This document shows positions 1-9,143 of a stretch of DNA of 64,000 nucleotides, piece after piece. The position numbers and the translations under genes are program-made. The first letter of the stretch is position 1, and every line of letters starts with the position of its first letter. The DNA comes from Syntrophorhabdaceae bacterium (GTDB lineage Bacteria > Desulfobacterota > Syntrophorhabdia > Syntrophorhabdales > Syntrophorhabdaceae). The notes under the pieces were generated by a model, which was not told the origin of the DNA, did no database searches, and worked only from the letters and a program-made list of their open reading frames with translations. The DNA is taken from assembly GCA_026415675.1 (NCBI GenBank), contig JAOAGQ010000050.1:1-64000 (forward strand), given 5' to 3'.

Positions 1-1
1 G

Positions 2-400
2 AATACGACCCTTCAAGTACTCATAAGGCAGAGTGAACAGGACAAAAAAGAGATGGAGGAAAGGTTTGCCTCAAATATCATGACCCTGGTCCTCCCTTAT
101 GTGGAAAAAATTAAAAAAGGGCAACTCGATTCTATACAAAGGTTTTACCTCGATGTATTGGAGGCAAACCTGAATGAGATCCTCTCCCCTTTTCTATCCC
201 GTCTAAGTCACATAAAACTTACCCCGAAGGAGAAACAGATTTCAAACCTGATAAGGGAGGGTAAGACGATCAAAGAGATATCGGAGATTACCGGCATTTC
301 AAAAGGTACCGTGATTGCCCACAGGAACAACATAAGAAAAAAACTGAACCTTAAGAGAAAAAGAATAAATCTTCAATCATATCTGCAATCTATAGAATAA
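2..400 (+). CDS. LuxR-type helix-turn-helix regulator, C-terminal part
   Basis: The reading frame is open to the left edge, so the N-terminus lies outside the window; about 132 residues are visible. The last 60 residues form a LuxR/GerE DNA-binding domain (LTPKEKQISNLIREGKTIKE, then EISEITGISKGTVIAHRNN). The preceding segment (a basic linker, then a stretch around LVLPYVEKIKK) resembles the connector of PAS-LuxR proteins common in Deltaproteobacteria; a PAS sensor upstream is an inference. It would act as a cytoplasmic transcription factor with an unknown signal. An internal ATG at 53 exists but is unlikely to be the true start because homologous sequence continues upstream of it. Confidence 0.8.
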   Translation, partial: NTTLQVLIRQSEQDKKEMEERFASNIMTLVLPYVEKIKKGQLDSIQRFYLDVLEANLNEILSPFLSRLSHIKLTPKEKQISNLIREGKTIKEISEITGISKGTVIAHRNNIRKKLNLKRKRINLQSYLQSIE

Positions 401-480
401 TATTATATATATTGTACATAATTTATCCCCATTTATTCCCTATTTTAATTTGGTATGGTTTGTTTTAATATTTAACCGCT

Positions 481-504
481 GGGGATTACGGGGGGGTAAT
501 TCCC
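481..504. terminator. Candidate hairpin between convergent genes
   Basis: GGGGATTAC (481-489) can pair with GTAATTCCC (496-504) with one bulge. It lies between the LuxR-type gene and the end of the SDR gene, which converge here. The U-tract is poor, so termination activity is only a suggestion. Confidence 0.3.
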
Positions 505-1260
505 TTATAGATTATACCTCACGCATATCTCCTCATCCGTTGCAACCATTCCAGAGATACCCTTTCCTTTTTCAGAGGCAAGGAATAGACACGCCTTTAC
601 CATCATATCAGGGGTACTCCATTTCGATATATCCGCATCGGGGTTTAGGAGCATCATCCCTTCTGTAATCACAGCCCCTTTGGGTTTTACACAGTTTACC
701 CTGATCTTAAACCTCTCGAGTTCCATAGCGAGCCCTGTCGTTAACCTCTCAAGTCCTGCCTTTGAAACCCCGTAAACAACCCCTGTGCTTACAGAACCCT
801 TTGACTGGGCCTGGATGGAAGAGATATTAATTATAGAGCCTCCGCCATGCCCTATCATCACAGGCAATACGTATTTTACACACAGGAAGGGTCCTGTAAG
901 ATTTACCTTTAACACGAGTTCCCAGTGTTTTAATGTCATATCAAGGATGGACAGGGGGGCCGCTATCCCTGCGTTATTTATAAGGATGTCTATCCTCCCA
1001 AATTTCTCATACGCCCTCTCAACCATCCCCACCACATCCCCTTCCTTTGTGACGTCACACTTAACCGCAAGGGCAGAACCCCCTGACCGCTCTATTTCAA
1101 GGGCTGTTTCGTGTATTGTCCCTTTTAACCTTTCATTTTCGTGTTCTGTCCTCGCAGCCACAACAACGGATGCCCCTGCCCTTCCAAAACCTATTGCAAT
1201 GGCCTTACCTATGCCTCTACTCGCCCCTGTTATAATCGCTACCCTTCCTTTAAGATCCAT
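505..1260 (-). CDS. SDR-family NAD(P)-dependent oxidoreductase
   Basis: A 251-residue short-chain dehydrogenase. It has the cofactor glycine motif TGASRGIG (residues 11-18), NNAG (95-98), a catalytic Ser near 147 and the YxxxK pair (Y163, K167). Family members reduce or oxidise carbonyl/hydroxyl groups using NAD(P)H; the substrate cannot be read from the sequence. The C-terminus diverges from typical members after residue 230. A purine-rich ribosome site (GGAGG) precedes the ATG at 1260. The gene is divergent from the zinc alcohol dehydrogenase at 1404, which suggests they may share a pathway, but nothing proves it. Confidence 0.9.
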   Translation of the reverse strand: MDLKGRVAIITGASRGIGKAIAIGFGRAGASVVVAARTEHENERLKGTIHETALEIERSGGSALAVKCDVTKEGDVVGMVERAYEKFGRIDILINNAGIAAPLSILDMTLKHWELVLKVNLTGPFLCVKYVLPVMIGHGGGSIINISSIQAQSKGSVSTGVVYGVSKAGLERLTTGLAMELERFKIRVNCVKPKGAVITEGMMLLNPDADISKWSTPDMMVKACLFLASEKGKGISGMVATDEEICVRYNL

Positions 1261-1348
1261 CTTTTACCTCCGGAGATTTAACATATAAAGATTAAAACAT
1301 AGAAGGTATGAAATTTTCATCCTTTTCCTTTTATCGACCAAAGGGATA

Positions 1349-1378
1349 TTGCCTTATTTTTAAAAGGATTGATATAAT
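1349..1378 (+). promoter_or_regulatory. Sigma-70-type promoter of the zinc alcohol dehydrogenase
   Basis: A -35 TTGCCT (1349-1354) and a perfect -10 TATAAT (1373-1378) are separated by 18 nt. They lie 25 nt upstream of the ATG at 1404. Confidence 0.6.
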
Positions 1379-1403
1379 CTTTTACACAAAAGGAGGCCAC
1401 AAT

Positions 1404-2432
1404 ATGAAAGCAATGGTGATTAAAGGCATAATAAATCTGGAAAAAAACAGGGAACCTCTCGAACTCGTTGATATTCCAAAACCCGTACCTAAAAATAATG
1501 AGGTCTTGATCGAGGTCAACGCCTGTGGAGTCTGCCACACTGAGCTTGATGAGATAGAAGGAAGAACACCCCCTCCACGATTTCCTGTTATACCCGGCCA
1601 TCAGATCGTGGGTAGGGTGGTGGAGAAGGGAAAAGAGGTGAAAAGGTTGAAGGTGGGAGACAGAATTGGGGTGGGCTGGATCAATTCTGCCTGCGGGTCC
1701 TGTCCCTATTGTAAAGAGGGAAATGAAAATCTGTGCGATTTTTTTGTGGCAACCGGCAGGGATGTGCATGGAGGCTACGGAGAGTATGCCGTTGTTTCGG
1801 AAAAATTTGCCTTTAGAATACCTGATCACTTCTCCGATGTGGAAGCGGCGCCCCTTCTCTGTGCAGGGGCAATAGGGTACCGCTCCCTGCGCTTAACGAA
1901 CATGAAAGACGGGGATACCTTAGGTCTCATAGGGTTCGGGGCATCGGCACATATAGTCCTTAAAATGGCCAAACACCTGTACCCGAATTCCAAGGTGTTC
2001 GTCTTTGCAAGGAGTATCAACGAAAGGGCCTTTGCCATAGAACTGGGGGCATCCTGGGCAGGGGACATTGAAGATGTACCCCCGGAAGGGCTAAACTCAG
2101 CCATCGATACAACCCCTGTATGGAAGTCTGTGGTGGAAGGCTTGAGGCATCTAAAAAAAGGGGGAAGACTTGTGATCAATGCGATTCGAAAGGAGGACAT
2201 AGATAAAGAGTATTTGAAGGGAATTGATTATCCGACCCACATATGGATGGAGAAGGAGATAAAGAGTGTCGCCAATGTGTCCGGGAGGGATATAGGGGAA
2301 TTCCTTTTGCTTGCCGGAGAAATCCCCATTAAGCCCGAAATAGAGGTCTTCCCTCTGGAAGACGCAAACAGGGCTCTCATTGAACTGAAGGAGAGAAAGA
2401 TAAGAGGGGCAAAGGTTTTAAAGATAAAATAG
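1404..2432 (+). CDS. Zinc-dependent alcohol dehydrogenase (MDR superfamily)
   Basis: The ATG at 1404 is chosen because AAAGGAGG sits 8 nt upstream; an earlier in-frame ATG at 1308 lacks a site and adds non-homologous residues. The product is 342 residues. The catalytic zinc site is CGVCHTE (C41, H45) with GHQ near 66-68 in place of the usual GHE. The structural zinc lobe is C97, C100, C103, C111. A Rossmann segment begins near residue 170 (GLIGFGASAHI). Family members oxidise alcohols or reduce aldehydes with NAD(P). The GHE to GHQ change may alter zinc coordination. It has its own promoter and is divergent from the SDR gene. Confidence 0.88.
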   Translation: MKAMVIKGIINLEKNREPLELVDIPKPVPKNNEVLIEVNACGVCHTELDEIEGRTPPPRFPVIPGHQIVGRVVEKGKEVKRLKVGDRIGVGWINSACGSCPYCKEGNENLCDFFVATGRDVHGGYGEYAVVSEKFAFRIPDHFSDVEAAPLLCAGAIGYRSLRLTNMKDGDTLGLIGFGASAHIVLKMAKHLYPNSKVFVFARSINERAFAIELGASWAGDIEDVPPEGLNSAIDTTPVWKSVVEGLRHLKKGGRLVINAIRKEDIDKEYLKGIDYPTHIWMEKEIKSVANVSGRDIGEFLLLAGEIPIKPEIEVFPLEDANRALIELKERKIRGAKVLKIK

Positions 2433-2442
2433 GGCCTATTTT
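2426..2442. terminator. Short palindrome spanning two convergent stop codons
   Basis: AAAATAGGGCCTATTTT is a perfect palindrome covering the stop codons of the genes at 1404-2432 and 2436-2723. As RNA it could form a 6-bp A/U stem in either direction. It may be a weak bidirectional terminator. Confidence 0.3.
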
Positions 2443-2723
2443 ACCGAATTCCTTTTGCTCTCTATGGTTGCGTCTTTGTCCCGCCTGTCATCTACTTTGA
2501 GGTCTATAACCACCCTTTTTGCCCCTTCCTCTATATGGGCCTTATGGACCTTCTTTATAAGCTCGAAGAGGGCATCGAGGTCAGGGACTTCTATGGTTGT
2601 TGAAAGACCTCCGATCTCATACTTGTACCCCGATTCTTTTATAACCTGTACACCCTTTTTCACAAACCTGCTCAAACTTGTTCCTTCCCCTAAAGGGTAA
2701 ACGGAAAGCTGGGCAATAACCAT
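2436..2723 (-). CDS. MTH1187/YqgV family thiamine-binding protein
   Basis: A 95-residue protein matching the small ferredoxin-like-fold family (UPF0045). Visible features are the opening strand MVIAQLSVYPLGEG and the segment GGLSTTIEVPDLDALFELIK. Characterised members bind thiamine or derivatives, but the physiological role is unsettled. It has a good ribosome site (GGAGG) upstream of the ATG. It lies 63 nt downstream of the MFS gene on the same strand, so it could be the last gene of the operon starting at 11927, or be separately expressed. Confidence 0.85.
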   Translation of the reverse strand: MVIAQLSVYPLGEGTSLSRFVKKGVQVIKESGYKYEIGGLSTTIEVPDLDALFELIKKVHKAHIEEGAKRVVIDLKVDDRRDKDATIESKRNSVK

Positions 2724-2786
2724 AAGAATCCCTCCTATTTGGAATAGTCGAAGTTAATATATCCATCGAAGGGTAAACTGTCAATA

Positions 2787-4013
2787 TTAAACATCGTCTA
2801 TAAGGACCCCCTCCTTGAACGACTGCCTGAAGAAAAATAGCGCAAAACATCCCAGGCCCCCTATGATGAAACAGAGTTCTTTAAAACCAGAAATCGCCAT
2901 GATAGCCGAGGCAAGCATAGGGCCTGCGGCGTTTCCTGCAAATCTCGATGCGTTTAATAAACCTATTACCCCTCCCTCCTGTCTCCTTACAAACATCGAT
3001 ATTACAAGGGGGATGGAAGCGGACACAATCCCTGTCTGTAACATCCTCACCACAACAAAACTCACTATCCCCCCTGTAAAGGAAAGGGTACACTGGAGGA
3101 AAATACCTGAGATGATTAGAAATGTTATGACCTTTATGATCCTATCCCTTTTTGTCAATCTCGTGATAATAAAAGTTCCGATCACTGTGGATACCGTGTA
3201 TAACATCACAACGACCCCTGCGGTCTTCAACGCCCTCTCCCCTAAAATATTGAGTGTCTCCAGCACCTTGGGGAGGATGCTCGGGAGAAATACAAGCTGT
3301 ATCTGGACGATAAAACAGAGGATGAAGGCGAATACTATACCCCTATCGAGGGATCTATTCTTCTCCCTCTTCTTTCCTTTCGGGAGCTTAGGCACATCGG
3401 AGACTATGATCTGAGTCAAGATAAAGGAGATAATCAATAGGGCAGAACCACAAAAAAAGGCATTTCTGTATCCAAGGGATGCCGCAGCTATCGTACCCAA
3501 AGGTGGGCCCGATAACTGCCCCAGTGTAAGAAAGGACTGGAATAACCCAATGTTCGAAGATACTTTCTCCTTTGATGATGAGGAAGAGACGAGAATAAGA
3601 CCGATCGTTGAGACCCCCCCTAACATCCCCTGAAAGAACCTCAAGAGAAAGAGCATATGGATATCCGTTGTAAAGGCCATGAGGAAGAAAAATATCGCAT
3701 GGGCAATCTGTCCCCTCTGGTATAACATCTTTGGGCTCACCCTGTGGGCAAAAAGACCCCATAGGGGAGAGGCTATGGCGGTTAAAATACCGTTTATGCT
3801 CATAATCGCCCCTATCCATAACAGCGTCTTTTTTTCCGGATAAGGGCTTATCTTGAAGATATAAAACGGTAAAAAAATTGTAACAAAATTTATGGAGAAG
3901 GCGGTGATTGACTGAGAAAGAGAGATAAAGAACGCATTTTTCTGTCCCGGGTCTTTAAAATCACCCTTTTTTACAGGTAGCCATCGTTCAACGTGATAAG
4001 GGAAGGGCAACAT
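2787..4013 (-). CDS. Major facilitator superfamily transporter
   Basis: A 408-residue inner-membrane protein with about 12 hydrophobic segments in two halves and a basic cytoplasmic loop in the middle (around KLPKGKKREKNR). An MFS-like loop (WGLFAHRVSPKMLYQRGQ) follows the second helix. The family contains drug and metabolite exporters as well as importers, so direction and substrate are open. It begins 28 nt after tctA and may belong to the same transcript. If so, the operon encodes two transport systems, one possibly exporting a product. The ribosome site is weak and distant (AAGGGAG, about 18 nt upstream). Confidence 0.85.
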   Translation of the reverse strand: MLPFPYHVERWLPVKKGDFKDPGQKNAFFISLSQSITAFSINFVTIFLPFYIFKISPYPEKKTLLWIGAIMSINGILTAIASPLWGLFAHRVSPKMLYQRGQIAHAIFFFLMAFTTDIHMLFLLRFFQGMLGGVSTIGLILVSSSSSKEKVSSNIGLFQSFLTLGQLSGPPLGTIAAASLGYRNAFFCGSALLIISFILTQIIVSDVPKLPKGKKREKNRSLDRGIVFAFILCFIVQIQLVFLPSILPKVLETLNILGERALKTAGVVVMLYTVSTVIGTFIITRLTKRDRIIKVITFLIISGIFLQCTLSFTGGIVSFVVVRMLQTGIVSASIPLVISMFVRRQEGGVIGLLNASRFAGNAAGPMLASAIMAISGFKELCFIIGGLGCFALFFFRQSFKEGVLIDDV

Positions 4014-4041
4014 ATCAAGTCAGGTTATGCTCCCTTCAAGG

Positions 4042-5535
4042 TCACAAAACCTTTTTCGACCTGTTTATGAAATGCCCTACTATAGGGTAAATTGCAGAGA
4101 AGATTACCACAACCCACATAATCACACAGATACCCGAACCCCACAGGCCGCTTATATCCCCTTTAGATATGATAAGGGTCTGCCTCAAAGAACGTTCCAT
4201 AACAGGACCCAAGACAAGTCCTACCACAAGGGGGGCAGGTTCATACTGGTATTTCCTCATAAGAAAGCCTGCCACTCCTGATGCAAGCATCACCCACACA
4301 TCGAACATGGATGAGTTGTCCCCGTATGCACCGATGACGCAAAGGACAAGGACGGTGGGCATCAGATATTTAGGGGATACCCTTACTATCTTGGCGAAGA
4401 TACCAACAAGGGGGAGGTTAAGTATGAGGAGCATTAAATTACCCAAATAGAAGCTTCCTATTACGCCCCAGAAGACATCGGGTCGATCCTTTAGCAAAAA
4501 AGGGCCTGGAGTGACCCCATGGAGCAACATGCCCCCGAGGAGAACAGCCGTCGCCGGTGTAAAAGGTAAACCGAGGGAGAGAAGGGGAATCATGGCGCCC
4601 CCTGCTGCTGCGTTATTAGCAGATTCTGGCCCTGCCACACCCTCTATAGCACCCTTCCCGAACATATGTTTGAATTTTGATATACGCCTCTCAAGGCCGT
4701 ATGAGGCAAAGGCAGCCATTGTTGCCGCAGGTCCCGGGAGTAGACCTATAAAAAAACCCATTACAGAACCCCTCACTATGGGGGCAACAGACCTCTTTAT
4801 CTCTTCCCTGTTCGGGTATAATTCACGAAATTTAACAGGGAGCAACTCTACCTTCTCCTCTTTCTCAGCCATGATCGTCAGGACTTCTGCCACACCAAAG
4901 AGCCCCGTTGTGATAGCTATAAAGCTCACCCCTCCCTGGGCCGCATCGATACCGAAAGAGAAGCGTTCCACACCCCCTACAGGATCCATGCCGATTGTGG
5001 AGAGCACAAGCCCTACCATCATAAGTATAAGTGACTTTACCCTTGACTTTCCCGTAAGGTTTGAAAGAAGAACTATACCCAGTACCGTTAGAACGAAGTA
5101 CTCTGCAGGCCCAAAGGCAAGGGCAGAACGGGCAAGGAGGGGTGCAAAAAACTGGAGGGCTATCACGCTGAATGTCCCTGCGGCAAAAGAACCTATTGCA
5201 GCAATGGCAAGGGCTGCCCCGGCCCTTCCTTTCCTTGCCATTACATACCCATCAAGGGTAGTAACGACACTCGCAGGTTCCCCCGGTACATTTACGAGTA
5301 TGGAAGTCGTAGAACCGCCGTACATGGAACCGTAATAGATCCCTGCCAGCATGATCAACCCCGCTGTAGGCCCCAGCTTCAAAGTAAGGGGTATGACAAG
5401 GGCCATCGCCGCAGCGGGACCGAGTCCTGGCAATACCCCCACAAGGGTACCCACAACGGCACCGATGAAGCACGATACAAGGTTAACCGGCTGGAATGCG
5501 GTCAAAAGAGAGGATATTACAGAATGATCAAACAT
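4042..5535 (-). CDS. tctA: Tripartite tricarboxylate transporter, large permease TctA
   Basis: A 497-residue membrane protein of the TctA family. It carries the characteristic GVLPGLGPAAAMALVIPLT segment near residues 33-51 and the mirrored GLLPGPAATMAAFASYGLE segment near 263-281. About 12 membrane helices are predicted by eye. Together with TctB and TctC it forms a binding-protein-dependent secondary transporter that takes up carboxylates (citrate or other organic acids) using an ion gradient. The order tctC-tctB-tctA with 12-21 nt gaps is the canonical operon arrangement. Confidence 0.95.
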   Translation of the reverse strand: MFDHSVISSLLTAFQPVNLVSCFIGAVVGTLVGVLPGLGPAAAMALVIPLTLKLGPTAGLIMLAGIYYGSMYGGSTTSILVNVPGEPASVVTTLDGYVMARKGRAGAALAIAAIGSFAAGTFSVIALQFFAPLLARSALAFGPAEYFVLTVLGIVLLSNLTGKSRVKSLILMMVGLVLSTIGMDPVGGVERFSFGIDAAQGGVSFIAITTGLFGVAEVLTIMAEKEEKVELLPVKFRELYPNREEIKRSVAPIVRGSVMGFFIGLLPGPAATMAAFASYGLERRISKFKHMFGKGAIEGVAGPESANNAAAGGAMIPLLSLGLPFTPATAVLLGGMLLHGVTPGPFLLKDRPDVFWGVIGSFYLGNLMLLILNLPLVGIFAKIVRVSPKYLMPTVLVLCVIGAYGDNSSMFDVWVMLASGVAGFLMRKYQYEPAPLVVGLVLGPVMERSLRQTLIISKGDISGLWGSGICVIMWVVVIFSAIYPIVGHFINRSKKVL

Positions 5536-5547
5536 TGTTTCCGCCCT

Positions 5548-6021
5548 TTAAAAAAGAATCCCCCTCGGGAAGGAGACCTTAAGCCATACTTCAAAGAGTA
5601 TATAGCAAAAAATCACGATCCCCAGAGAGAGTGCTATAGGTCTCAAAAAATCCTTTGAACCCATGAGTCTACTTGATACAAAGACAAAAAGAAAGGTGGA
5701 GACAAAAAAACCCACCCATACCATCGCTAACAGGTATACAACAAAGACCGCGGTCATCTTTATAGGGCCTGCCTCACCCTTTGCCCTTTCGCATACACGG
5801 GTAAACCAGTAAGAGGCCTCATCCACGCATTCCTTTTCCGCTTCTTTTTTTCTATTTGTGTAACTTTTAATCGCCTCAAGGCCGGAGAAGAAGATGAGAA
5901 AGACCGAGATCAGAAATGGAAAAACCGCTGGCCCAGGACTCCCTATAGTGTCAAAGGGATATCTCAAACTATATACGAGAAAGAGGAGACCAAACAACAT
6001 CCATACAATACTGCTTCCCAT
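5548..6021 (-). CDS. tctB: Tripartite tricarboxylate transporter, small permease TctB
   Basis: A 157-residue protein with four hydrophobic segments. A charged cytoplasmic loop (YTNRKKEAEKECVDEA) separates the first two helices from the last two. Length and topology fit TctB, the small membrane subunit that partners TctA. It starts 21 nt after tctC and ends 12 nt before tctA. Confidence 0.9.
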   Translation of the reverse strand: MGSSIVWMLFGLLFLVYSLRYPFDTIGSPGPAVFPFLISVFLIFFSGLEAIKSYTNRKKEAEKECVDEASYWFTRVCERAKGEAGPIKMTAVFVVYLLAMVWVGFFVSTFLFVFVSSRLMGSKDFLRPIALSLGIVIFCYILFEVWLKVSFPRGILF

Positions 6022-6042
6022 CTTCTTCCTTACCTTCTTTTT

Positions 6043-7020
6043 TTATTTCAAGAGACCCGCCTCTGTCATGATCTCTTTTGTCAGTTTATCCTGTTCTGCG
6101 ACAAACTTCAAAAATGACGATGGATCCATATACTCCGCGGTTGTACCAACCGATGAGGTAAAGTCTATCCATTCTTTGCTCTCAACGGCCTTTTTTACTA
6201 TAGAGGAAAGTTTATCGATCACATTTTTTGGTGTGCCCTTCGGGGCTGCAAAACCCCTCCACTGGTCAAACACCAGATCCACCCCTGACTCTTTCATGGT
6301 CGGAACGTTTGGCCATATACTGATCCTTTTAGCGCTGCTTACCGCAAGAACCCTTACCTCTCCTGCCTTTACCTGGCTCAAAATCTCCGCAGGGTGCTGG
6401 CTTGATGCATCTATCTTACCGCCCATAAGGGATGCAACTGCAAGGCCTGTTCCAAAGGGTACATGGGTAACCTGGGCTTTTATCTTGGCCGCCATTGCAA
6501 CAGGAACCATATGGGTCACACTCCCCATACCGGAATTACCAATCGTCACCTTTCCGGGGTTCTGTTTTATATACGCCACGAACTCCTTGAAATCTTTCCA
6601 TGGGGCCGTCTTGTTAACGGCAATGGCTATGGTCTCGTAGCCTATGCCTGCTATGTGGTCGAAGGCCGTATAGTCAAAAGTTATCTGTTTCCTCGCCGAC
6701 AGGGTGTTTATCGCCCCTGAGTACCAGATCAGGGTATAACCATCGGGCTTTGCCCTTCTCACCTCGTTATAGGCTATCGCCCCTCCTGCCCCTGTCACAT
6801 TCCTTACAACCATAGGCTGACCCAAATCCCTGGAGATAATCTCGGCGAGTTTTCTCGCCTGTATATCTGCGGCACCACCGGCACCAAATGGATTTATTAG
6901 CTCCACCTGTTTTGTCGGCCAGTCATCCTTTGCGGCATGGGCTTGAAGACAGAGCTGTGTAAAAAATAGTGACGCAAAAAATAGAAAAAAAGCAATTTTT
7001 CTCCCTACTCTTCTTTTCAT
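6043..7020 (-). CDS. tctC: TctC/Bug family periplasmic substrate-binding protein
   Basis: The ATG at 7020 is chosen over an upstream start at 7092 because GGAGGAGACC directly precedes it and it opens a classic signal peptide (MKRRVGRK, a hydrophobic core, then AHA-A). The product is 325 residues. The mature part begins with WPTKQVELINPFGAGGAADI, the typical Bug-family N-terminus. It delivers the substrate to TctAB; Bug proteins bind carboxylates, amino acids or aromatic acids. The ligand here is unknown, though the neighbouring enzymes suggest a sugar acid or a related polyol acid. Confidence 0.93.
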   Translation of the reverse strand: MKRRVGRKIAFFLFFASLFFTQLCLQAHAAKDDWPTKQVELINPFGAGGAADIQARKLAEIISRDLGQPMVVRNVTGAGGAIAYNEVRRAKPDGYTLIWYSGAINTLSARKQITFDYTAFDHIAGIGYETIAIAVNKTAPWKDFKEFVAYIKQNPGKVTIGNSGMGSVTHMVPVAMAAKIKAQVTHVPFGTGLAVASLMGGKIDASSQHPAEILSQVKAGEVRVLAVSSAKRISIWPNVPTMKESGVDLVFDQWRGFAAPKGTPKNVIDKLSSIVKKAVESKEWIDFTSSVGTTAEYMDPSSFLKFVAEQDKLTKEIMTEAGLLK

Positions 7021-7076
7021 GGTCTCCTCCTTGAAAGTAGTTTTATGGTGAGCATCCCTCCTGAAGGAAGCATGCA

Positions 7077-7997
7077 CTAAATCGTTGCCCATGCCTCTTT
7101 TATAACCCTCTTTGTATTCGCTATCACAACCTCTGATGTCTCCTCTGCGAGGAGTGGTCTTACCTCCGCGCTCAACACAGGCCTTGTTTCAGGATTCAAG
7201 AGTTTCAGATTCAGAAGAAGCCGGAAGTAGTCTCTCACCTGAGGTGTATCTATCTCCCCTCCGGGCATTCCAAAACGGGGCTGGAGATCCCCATAGCCGG
7301 GATGCCTCTTATCCCTGAAGGCACAACTCCCTATATGAAAGTGCATGGGAAATTCCTTAACAAGGGGTATTGCCTCCTCAGGTGTCTCCCTTAATAGAGG
7401 AAAATGGGAAAGGTCAGCGAGGACACCAAAATTCTTGTATTCTTTATGGAGGACCGAGGCGACTTCCGCCGCATCCTTGAAATGGCCGATGAGAAAGCAT
7501 TTGTCTATGTCGTAGTCGAAGATCTTCATGTAGATCCCCATCTCCCCCTGAGAATTCGTGTACTCGCATATCTCCCTCAGAGAATCTATGAGGATCTTTT
7601 TTGCCTCCTCTTTTTTGCTCTCTTCAGGGTATTTCCCTGAAAAGACCCTCATGCAGGTTGCGCCAAGTTGAAAGGCCTCATCGACACCGTTTTTCATGGC
7701 GTTTATGGCTTTTTTTCTCTCTTTAGGGTCAAAGGAGTTGAGGTCTAACTTTTGACTGAACATCCTCGGCTGGTTTGCATAGCAGACCTCCATGTGGGAA
7801 CATTCGAGGAGCTTTTTTGCCTCATGCCGCACCTTCGGGTCTTTCATCCAACCGACCTCGACCGCTGTCCAGAAATCATCCTCTACTATCTTTCTCAAGG
7901 TCTCCACGATAGGGCCTTCTCCATTTGAAACCTGGGGATAGGCTTTGAAATGGACGATCCCGAGTTTCATATATCTGTAAATAGAAAAATTTTCCAT
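7077..7997 (-). CDS. Sugar phosphate isomerase/epimerase-like TIM-barrel protein
   Basis: A 306-residue protein of the xylose-isomerase-like TIM-barrel family (AP endonuclease 2-like fold). Typical pieces are LGIVHFKAYP at the first strand, TAVEVGW, GVLADLSHFPLLRET (metal-binding Asp/His), MHFHIGSCAF and LSAEVRPL near the end. Family members interconvert keto sugars or epimerise them using a divalent metal. AAGGAGGC precedes the ATG at 7997. It lies between the dehydrogenase and tctC genes in the operon, consistent with catabolism of an imported sugar-like acid; the actual substrate is unknown. Confidence 0.85.
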   Translation of the reverse strand: MENFSIYRYMKLGIVHFKAYPQVSNGEGPIVETLRKIVEDDFWTAVEVGWMKDPKVRHEAKKLLECSHMEVCYANQPRMFSQKLDLNSFDPKERKKAINAMKNGVDEAFQLGATCMRVFSGKYPEESKKEEAKKILIDSLREICEYTNSQGEMGIYMKIFDYDIDKCFLIGHFKDAAEVASVLHKEYKNFGVLADLSHFPLLRETPEEAIPLVKEFPMHFHIGSCAFRDKRHPGYGDLQPRFGMPGGEIDTPQVRDYFRLLLNLKLLNPETRPVLSAEVRPLLAEETSEVVIANTKRVIKEAWATI

Positions 7998-8020
7998 AAC
8001 GCCTCCTTAAACTTAATTAT

Positions 8021-9139
8021 CTATACCTTAACAACGACTTTTATCGCATCCTCTATCCTTTCCCTGAAGTACCTAAAGGCAGTGGGTAACTCCTCGAGAG
8101 AGAATGTATGGGTATGGATGAGCTTTGCATCGAACCTTTTCTGGGCCATAAGTGCTGCTGCCCTGTGGGTTGCACTATTCCCCTCTCCCCTTATACCGTA
8201 GACATAGATGTTATTTCTCACGAGCTTGGCGAGGTCGACAGGCACAGGCTGTCCTGGAAAGGCGGCGAGACATATCCTTCCCCCCCTATTTACCATATCC
8301 ATAGCCTCGTTCAGGGCATTCGGCGCCCCTGAGCACTCCATAACATAGTGGACACCTTTATTGTTCGTGATCCTCCTAACCGCTTCAACGGGGTCTTCCT
8401 TCTGTATGTTCACAACATAATCGGCACCGAGTTTGATCCCCATGTTAAGTCTGGAATCCCTCGTCCCTGTCAGAATAACAGGTTGGGCCCCGAGGGCCTT
8501 GCCGACGGCAACACTCATAAGTCCTATCGGACCAGGACCTGTCACCGCCAGAGACTGTCCTGCTATAAGACCCCCCAGTACATCGATACCATACATGGCG
8601 GTACCTGCGGTGACAATCAAGGTTGCCTCTTCATCGCTCATATCATCGGGGACATGGACAAGGGTGTTTATATGGTTTACAGCGTATTCGGCAAAGCCAC
8701 CGTCCGTTGTAAAACCGTTTGCCCTGTGCCCTTTGTTCTGCTCCCCATAGTTAAGTCCATAATTGAGGCAAGATGTGTACATCCCCATCCTGCACCTCTC
8801 ACAGCGTCCACACCCCGCATGTACCTCCACCGCTACCCTGTCTCCAATCTTATATTCGTCTACCCCACCTCCAAGCTCAACAACGGTACCCATATATTCA
8901 TGGCCCGGGGTAAAATTTTTGTTAAAGGGCAGGCCCCCCTCAATCCACGCAGGTAAACCCTTCGTCAGGATCTCCACGTCTGTTCCACATATGGCCACCG
9001 CATCAACCCTGATAAGGACTTCTCCATTACCGGGCCTTGGTACAGGTTTTTCCGTAAGGCGAAGCTCTTCCGGTCCATCTAAAACCCATGCCTTCATGGT
9101 CTTTGGAACGGATAACGATTTTTCTTTTAGTCCTTCCAT
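8021..9139 (-). CDS. Zinc-binding polyol/threonine-type dehydrogenase
   Basis: A 372-residue medium-chain dehydrogenase. The catalytic zinc ligands are in CGTD (C51) and GHE (H80, E81). The structural zinc ligands are C110, C113, C116 and C124. The NAD(P)-binding loop is GPGPIG. The overall pattern is like sorbitol, galactitol and L-threonine dehydrogenases, which oxidise a secondary hydroxyl. The first 14 residues may be extra, since a second Met at residue 15 also fits. The class II aldolase gene ends 4 nt before its start, so the two are probably translationally coupled. Confidence 0.88.
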   Translation of the reverse strand: MEGLKEKSLSVPKTMKAWVLDGPEELRLTEKPVPRPGNGEVLIRVDAVAICGTDVEILTKGLPAWIEGGLPFNKNFTPGHEYMGTVVELGGGVDEYKIGDRVAVEVHAGCGRCERCRMGMYTSCLNYGLNYGEQNKGHRANGFTTDGGFAEYAVNHINTLVHVPDDMSDEEATLIVTAGTAMYGIDVLGGLIAGQSLAVTGPGPIGLMSVAVGKALGAQPVILTGTRDSRLNMGIKLGADYVVNIQKEDPVEAVRRITNNKGVHYVMECSGAPNALNEAMDMVNRGGRICLAAFPGQPVPVDLAKLVRNNIYVYGIRGEGNSATHRAAALMAQKRFDAKLIHTHTFSLEELPTAFRYFRERIEDAIKVVVKV

Positions 9140-9143
9140 GACA

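Noticed and set aside
4511-5335. 274-residue plus-strand frame opposite tctA
   Set aside because: It is antisense to the conserved tctA gene, has no ribosome site and codes for low-complexity Pro/Ser-rich sequence.
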